Shown here: positions 59,755-64,000 of the stretch, piece after piece | Numbering within the stretch: position 1 is the first letter of the stretch | How the letters are laid out: every line of letters begins with the position of its first letter | Translations under genes and position numbers: made by a program | Notes under the pieces: model-generated | The model's input: only the letters and a program-made list of their open reading frames with translations | What the model was told of the DNA's origin: nothing | Databases searched by the model: none | Origin: Nostoc foliaceum FACHB-393 | Lineage (GTDB): Bacteria > Cyanobacteriota > Cyanobacteriia > Cyanobacteriales > Nostocaceae | Length of the DNA: 64,000 bases | Reading direction: 5' to 3' | Assembly (NCBI RefSeq): GCF_014698505.1 | Contig: NZ_JACJTD010000002.1 | Location: forward strand, 186,001-250,000

Positions 59755-61092
59755 CTAGAGCAAAAAGCGAACTAACACGTACAAAGCCGAAGCTACAAGT
59801 TGCAATACCATCACTGGGATACCGTAGTGTAGAAAAGTTTTAAATGATATACGGCGTCCATGCTGCTCAGAAATCCCGGCGGCTACAATGTTAGATGATG
59901 CTCCTACTAGTGTGCCATTACCTCCCAAAGTTGCACCAAACATCATTGCATAAAATAGTGGTAATACTTCTGGCGGAAACTGTCCTTGAAAGTCTTGTGC
60001 TAAAACTTCTGCGGGTGCTAATCCGACAGTAACAATATATTGTTTGAGTAAGGGCACCATCCCCACCACTAAAGGAATATTGGGCACTACGCTTGATAAT
60101 ATTCCCACAAAAAATAATAAAACTAGGGAACCCAGGACAATATTTTTTCCTAAAATTACTGCCAATACCCCTGATAAGCCATTAATTACACCTGTTTTTT
60201 CTAGTCCTCCAATTAATACAAAAATACTCATAAAAAAGATTAATGTACTCCAGTCTACATCCCGCAAAATGTTGTTGACTGAATCAATTTTGCTATGGTG
60301 AGATAAAAGCAAAGCTAAAGCTGCTCCTAACAAAGCTACCGCAGCAGGCGAGATCGGAACTGGTAAAGATTCTCCAATGACAAAAAACAGCAAGACAAAA
60401 AATACAATAACTGCACCTAAGCTTAAAGCTCGTGGATGATTGATTTTTGGGTGTGGCAGTTCTTCAAGATTATCTAACTGAGTATTCCAAATTTTACGGA
60501 ATAAAAATGGTAGTGTTGCAATTACTACGGCAACGGCAATTACTCCCCCTAAACTTAATTTAAACAAATAATCTATAAAGCTGATATTCACAGCATCACC
60601 AACAATAAATGTAGCTGGATCTCCAACTAAAGTCAGCAGTCCGGCACTATTAGCAACAAACACCATTAAAATCAACAAGGGTACGAAATTTATCCCAACT
60701 TCCTGTGCCATTGGTGGAATTAAAGGAGCTAATAGCATTACTGTTGTGGCATTTGGTAAAACTGCACAGATGGGTGTAACAATAGCCACGATGCCAAGTA
60801 ATAGACGCTTGCCTTGTCCTTTAGCTATGAGTACTATTTGAGTAGCTAAATAATCAAATATTTTTGTAGGCTCAAAAGCCCGCACTAAGACCATAACTCC
60901 AAAGAATAAACCGAGTGTTCCATGACTGTTGCCGATATAACCAACAGCTTCTTCTAAAGTCATGACGTTGGTAAAAACTAATAACAATGCTCCCAACAAT
61001 GCCGCAATGGTTAGATGTACCCATTCCGTCATTACTAAAACAATGACGCTTATAAATGTAATTACGCTGAGGATTGCTTGCCAGTTTTCCAC
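59755..61092 (-). CDS. ArsB/NhaD (SLC13-type) ion transporter
   Basis: The 445-residue protein has about eleven membrane helices and the ion-transporter superfamily motifs: VTPICAVLPNATTVMLLAPLIPPM, NSAGLLTLVGDPATFIVGD, GVLSSVVPNIPLVVGMVPLL-type and MMFGATLGGNGTLVGASSNIVAAG. These fit Na+/H+ antiporters (NhaD), arsenite pumps (ArsB) and dicarboxylate transporters. No ars genes are adjacent. It lies 113 bp behind the Usp gene, below a c-di-AMP riboswitch, which favours ion or osmotic homeostasis. Confidence 0.9.
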   Translation of the reverse strand: MENWQAILSVITFISVIVLVMTEWVHLTIAALLGALLLVFTNVMTLEEAVGYIGNSHGTLGLFFGVMVLVRAFEPTKIFDYLATQIVLIAKGQGKRLLLGIVAIVTPICAVLPNATTVMLLAPLIPPMAQEVGINFVPLLILMVFVANSAGLLTLVGDPATFIVGDAVNISFIDYLFKLSLGGVIAVAVVIATLPFLFRKIWNTQLDNLEELPHPKINHPRALSLGAVIVFFVLLFFVIGESLPVPISPAAVALLGAALALLLSHHSKIDSVNNILRDVDWSTLIFFMSIFVLIGGLEKTGVINGLSGVLAVILGKNIVLGSLVLLFFVGILSSVVPNIPLVVGMVPLLKQYIVTVGLAPAEVLAQDFQGQFPPEVLPLFYAMMFGATLGGNGTLVGASSNIVAAGISEQHGRRISFKTFLHYGIPVMVLQLVASALYVLVRFLL

Positions 61093-61205
61093 ACCTTACC
61101 TCTCGAAGTTTAATTGGTTGCATAGTAGCGAAAAAAGTCACCTACAACTAGGTGACTTATCTATCATTACAATTGGATAAAAATTACTGAAATTCTGAAC
61201 AGTGA

Positions 61206-61826
61206 TTATTCATCAATACAACTGGGAATACCCAAAACGGCGCAGGGAAAATTAGAGCCTAGTGCCTCAATCATCGGATGATTAACAGAGTTGCAACCTA
61301 AAAACAGAATATCGGCAGTTTCTGATTCAACAACTTTGGTAAGTTCTGTGTAAATGCAGCCAAACCGCAAATGAGATTTGAAGCAACCCTGCCATTCTTC
61401 AGCCAGACTTCGGGCTTGCCAGAGAATTATATCTGCTTGTTGTAGGGGAGTTACTACTGTCTGCAATTGGGGTTGACTTAATACCAGTGTGGCAGATTTT
61501 GATACTTCATTAACTTGGCATTCCAATGAAGGCTGTTGTTGTGGAAAGCTCAAGATATTTGGATACTGGCTGCTTTGATTGTCTTCTAGTACATAAACGG
61601 CTTGAACTGTGACTTCTGCATTGGTGGCTAAACGCGTTTGATGGGCAATCCAGAAAGCAATATCTAGCGCCGTATGACTGTTAGGAGATGCGTCATAGGC
61701 AACAATTAAATTAACTGCTTTTGCTTTTTGAGGTTTTTTAGAAAAAGGTTTTTTTGGTTCTGGCAACAGTACCATTTGTTCAATTAAGTCATCTCGGCCT
61801 GTGGCACTTTGCAGACGTGCTAACAT
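61206..61826 (-). CDS. Universal stress protein-like protein
   Basis: I chose ATG 61826 (MLARLQSATGRDDLIEQMVL), giving 206 residues; upstream codons are not family-like. The UspA fold is seen in VNLIVAYDASPNSHTALDIA, EVTVQAVYVLED, ADILFLGCNSVNHP and CAVLGIPSC. The classical G-x2-G-x9-G-(S/T) ATP loop is not present in canonical form. A long insertion with Gln-rich sequence sits in the middle. It is the first gene behind the riboswitch at 62012-62142 and shares the strand with the ion transporter gene. Confidence 0.8.
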   Translation of the reverse strand: MLARLQSATGRDDLIEQMVLLPEPKKPFSKKPQKAKAVNLIVAYDASPNSHTALDIAFWIAHQTRLATNAEVTVQAVYVLEDNQSSQYPNILSFPQQQPSLECQVNEVSKSATLVLSQPQLQTVVTPLQQADIILWQARSLAEEWQGCFKSHLRFGCIYTELTKVVESETADILFLGCNSVNHPMIEALGSNFPCAVLGIPSCIDE

Positions 61827-62011
61827 TGGCTTAATTTGCACAGCTTTACTTCTCCCAATGAAATGAATTAGCAATGAGAAGCAGGGTGACAAATTTTAGA
61901 ATTTGGACTTTCCTGCGGAACGCTACGCGAACGGCTACACTCAGTCAAACGATTTTGGATTTTAGATTGAGTGATGATAACCAAAAGTTCAAATCTTAAA
62001 TCAGTCAAGGA

Positions 62012-62142
62012 AACCCCAATAATAACTGTATTACAGCCAAAGTCTTGGGGGTTCCTTCCATTGCCTACGGAGTTAGCTGACGGGCTAAGACTGGAAGGTG
62101 TCTCTCGTAAGATTAGCCCCAAACATTGGTTCCTCCGTTCCA
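62012..62142 (-). promoter_or_regulatory. c-di-AMP riboswitch (ydaO-yuaA type) with expression platform
   Basis: On the minus strand the aptamer (62142-62050) reads GGAACGGAGGAACCAAUG, UUUGGGGCUAAUCUUACGAG and UUAGCCCGUCAGCUAACUCC, then GUAGGC and GGAAGGAACC. These match the conserved blocks of B. subtilis ydaO: GGGGGACCCA, GUGGGGUGAAUC, UUAGCCCG and CCGUCAGCUAACCUCGUAAGC. A hairpin (AACCCC(C)AA ... TTGGGGTT, 62012-62053) overlaps the aptamer 3' end and can act as the switch. The Usp gene starts 186 bp downstream and an ion transporter gene follows. Confidence 0.85.
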
Positions 62143-62199
62143 AATTCAGCTTTCATGAATTTGAATTAGGCTACCCACTAAAAAAAATGATAATCTAAT

Positions 62200-63039
62200 T
62201 TACTCGTCTTGGGCAAAATATCGATCAAGGAAATTTAGGGCGTGGTTGCGGAGTTCAAAATATTCTTTTGAGTTTCGCATAGCGGCGCGATCGCGTGGAT
62301 GCTCAAAAGGAACTTTTAAAATCTCTCCTATACTAGCAGATGGGCCATTGGTCATCAAGACGATGCGATCGGACATATAAATTGCTTCATCTACATCGTG
62401 GGTAATCATCATCACTGCTTGACGATTATTTTCCCAAATATCCAATACCTGCCGCTGTAATTTGCCACGAGTTAGCGCATCTAGTGCCCCAAAAGGTTCA
62501 TCCATCAGCAACATTTTAGGACGAATTGCTAAAGCTCTAGCAATACCTACTCGTTGTTTCATACCTCCAGAAATTTCATCAGGATATTTGTCAGCCGCCG
62601 CCGTCAAGTTTACCATTGCCAAGTGTTGATTTACAATGCTGATTTTTTCAGCCCGATTAGCATTTTTTAGCACTTCATCCACAGCTAACCGGATATTTTC
62701 TCGCACTGTCAACCAAGGCAACAGCGAATAGTTCTGAAATACCATCATCCGCTCGGCTCCTGGCTGACGAATTTCTTTCCCATCTAGCCTGACTGAGCCG
62801 GAAGTTGCTTTTTCTAAACCAGCTACTATCTTTAGTAGAGTTGATTTACCACAACCAGAGTGACCAATTACAGAAATATATTCATCTTCACCAATCGTCA
62901 GATTAACTCCATCTAAAACGACAAAGTTATCTTTATCAGGTGTCGGATAAGACTTAACTAAATTTTCAATTTCTAAAAACCCAGTGCGGGGTAGAACTCC
63001 GGTCTGGGTATTAATAGGTAATGAGGTATATTCCATCAT
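62200..63039 (-). CDS. nrtD: Nitrate-type ABC transporter ATPase (NrtD/CmpD family)
   Basis: From ATG 63039, with GGGAG six bases upstream, the protein has 279 residues; a TTG at 63066 has less support. Walker A is GHSGCGKST, the signature EISGGMKQR and Walker B LLMDEPFGALD. The LEIENLVKSYPTP start and the QNYSLLPWLTV Q-loop are typical of NrtD-like ATPases for nitrate, bicarbonate or related anions. The gene follows a substrate-binding-domain gene after 262 bp, which is a wide gap for an nrt operon. Confidence 0.88.
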   Translation of the reverse strand: MMEYTSLPINTQTGVLPRTGFLEIENLVKSYPTPDKDNFVVLDGVNLTIGEDEYISVIGHSGCGKSTLLKIVAGLEKATSGSVRLDGKEIRQPGAERMMVFQNYSLLPWLTVRENIRLAVDEVLKNANRAEKISIVNQHLAMVNLTAAADKYPDEISGGMKQRVGIARALAIRPKMLLMDEPFGALDALTRGKLQRQVLDIWENNRQAVMMITHDVDEAIYMSDRIVLMTNGPSASIGEILKVPFEHPRDRAAMRNSKEYFELRNHALNFLDRYFAQDE

Positions 63040-63301
63040 CAAAGGCTCCCGAAATAATTTAGTCAATCAATTTTGGATTGTTTCCGATCAAAAGGATGCT
63101 GCCTGTTGACGCTTTGTAAGACCAGACGCTCGATGACTCGCTACCGCTACGCTATCATCGGATTTAGTTCCGAATTTCTAGTAATAGGAATGCCTAACGT
63201 GGCAAGAACGGATGAAACGGGAAACCCAAAAGACGAATAAGACCGTCGTTGCTGTAGTTGAAATTGGAAGCTCCTTTTTCAGTGAAGCAAAAAGGGGTAC
63301 T

Positions 63302-64000
63302 TCACGACATGAAAAAGTTAGTGGGAGCGTTAGCCCTGATAGCAAAACTATTCAGATAGCCCACAGGATCGCTGGGGTCGAAGCCTTTCTTATCTATAAA
63401 TACTTCTGGTGGTTCGACCTTGTAATCATCCTTGGGGCACTCGATGCCCATTTCAGATGCTATCTCCCGATATAAATCCGTTCTCCAGCCAAGTTCTGCT
63501 AGTTTCTCGGCATTTTTGGGAAATTCCTTAATTTGTCCCCACCGTGCTGCTTGTGTCATCATCCAGATACTTCTCGATCTCCATAAGAATGTGGAGTGTT
63601 CTGCTGGCTGTTTGGGAAGGTTGTCAGGAATATCAAAAAAAATTGTGGTGTCAGCGGCTTGGATGGTGCGGTCTTTGCCGTCAAAGCCGCCATAGTTGTA
63701 GTTGCCGAGAATTCCCGGACTTGTAAACTTCGCAATTGGGGCATCTTTCTTTTTAGGTCTTGCACCTGTAAAGGAACGGTCTGTAATCAGTTCGGCTACT
63801 TCTTGGCGGTTTTCTATTTTGCTGCAATACTGACAGGCTTCAATCATCGCCTTGACTAAAGAACGATAGGTTTTGGGATATTTGTCGATGAAAGATTCCA
63901 TCACCCCCAAAAGTCGATCTGGGTGTCCCAACCAGACTTCTTTACCTTGTGCGAAAGTAAAGCCGATGTTTTCGTTACCTGTTATTGCCCTTGTGTTCCA
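63302..64000 (-). CDS. NrtA/NrtC-type substrate-binding domain, C-terminal part (partial)
   Basis: The frame is open from the window edge and starts inside the gene with WNTRAITGNENIGFTFAQGK, then EVWLGHPDRLLGVM. It continues through AMIEACQYCSK, GNYNYGGFDGKDRTIQAADT, TTIFFDIPDN, MTQAARWGQIKEFP and VGYLNSFAIRANAPTNFFMS. This is the nitrate/bicarbonate binding domain found in NrtA/CmpA and fused to the ATPase in NrtC/CmpC. Its place before an NrtD-like gene suggests NrtC. The missing N-terminal part would decide. Confidence 0.85.
   Translation of the reverse strand, partial: WNTRAITGNENIGFTFAQGKEVWLGHPDRLLGVMESFIDKYPKTYRSLVKAMIEACQYCSKIENRQEVAELITDRSFTGARPKKKDAPIAKFTSPGILGNYNYGGFDGKDRTIQAADTTIFFDIPDNLPKQPAEHSTFLWRSRSIWMMTQAARWGQIKEFPKNAEKLAELGWRTDLYREIASEMGIECPKDDYKVEPPEVFIDKKGFDPSDPVGYLNSFAIRANAPTNFFMS

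Noticed and set aside
1-64000. Search by eye for tRNA, rRNA, a replication origin or a prophage
   Set aside because: No cloverleaf, rRNA-like stretch, DnaA-box cluster or run of phage genes was noticed. A tool-based scan would be more reliable than my reading.

Overview
The window looks like chromosome from a filamentous, heterocyst-forming cyanobacterium of the Nostoc/Anabaena group. The evidence is the many HIP1 octamers (GCGATCGC), a ferrochelatase with a C-terminal chlorophyll-binding (CAB/HLIP) tail, tandem high-light-inducible proteins, a DevBCA exporter, a TftA-like hormogonium protein, heptanucleotide tandem repeats, small dispersed repeats and a Nostoc-type 37-nt CRISPR repeat. I saw no rRNA or tRNA gene.

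Layout. 0-9 kb: the last codons of a MacB-type ABC ATPase and its TolC partner, an exported methyltransferase, a Uma2 nuclease, a VOC protein, DUF4385, an AI-2E family permease, a PyrF-PyrE fusion and a cytochrome b. 9-29 kb: an accessory, signalling and conflict region. It holds a PAS kinase with Asn in place of the phospho-acceptor His, a vMAP-type AAA protein, intact and broken toxin-antitoxin genes, a TIR-NB-ARC-TPR protein, an MGME1-like nuclease, an XPB helicase with a Bax1 (DUF790) nuclease, an adenylate cyclase, a hybrid histidine kinase and a TPR protein. 29-33 kb: a fused PstI-type methyltransferase-endonuclease and a TftA-like amidase-fold protein with a degenerate active site. 33-46 kb: mainly housekeeping genes (dnaG, a DEAD-box helicase, infC with a non-AUG start, hemH, purB, YihY, YifB/ComM). 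A broken IS630-type transposase joined to a two-repeat CRISPR remnant lies among them. 47-54 kb: devBCA facing a TetR gene with palindromic operators between them, a Crp-like regulator, a PAS protein and a Tat-exported dienelactone hydrolase. 54-59 kb: a TPR remnant, a 21-bp minisatellite, a 1039-residue membrane protein made of repeats, and an HLIP cluster (one decayed and two intact copies). 59-64 kb: a c-di-AMP (ydaO-type) riboswitch ahead of a universal-stress-protein gene and an ArsB/NhaD-type transporter gene, then nitrate-type ABC transporter genes running off the edge.

The strongest unusual signals are the c-di-AMP riboswitch over a Usp/ion-transporter pair; the His-to-Asn kinase; small mobile repeats embedded in frame in three signalling proteins and in dnaG; two intergenic arrays in strict 21-bp register; two toxin-antitoxin genes broken at 7-bp tandem duplications; and the single-chain PstI-like restriction-modification protein. 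All functional statements rest on motif recognition by eye. No database search was run.
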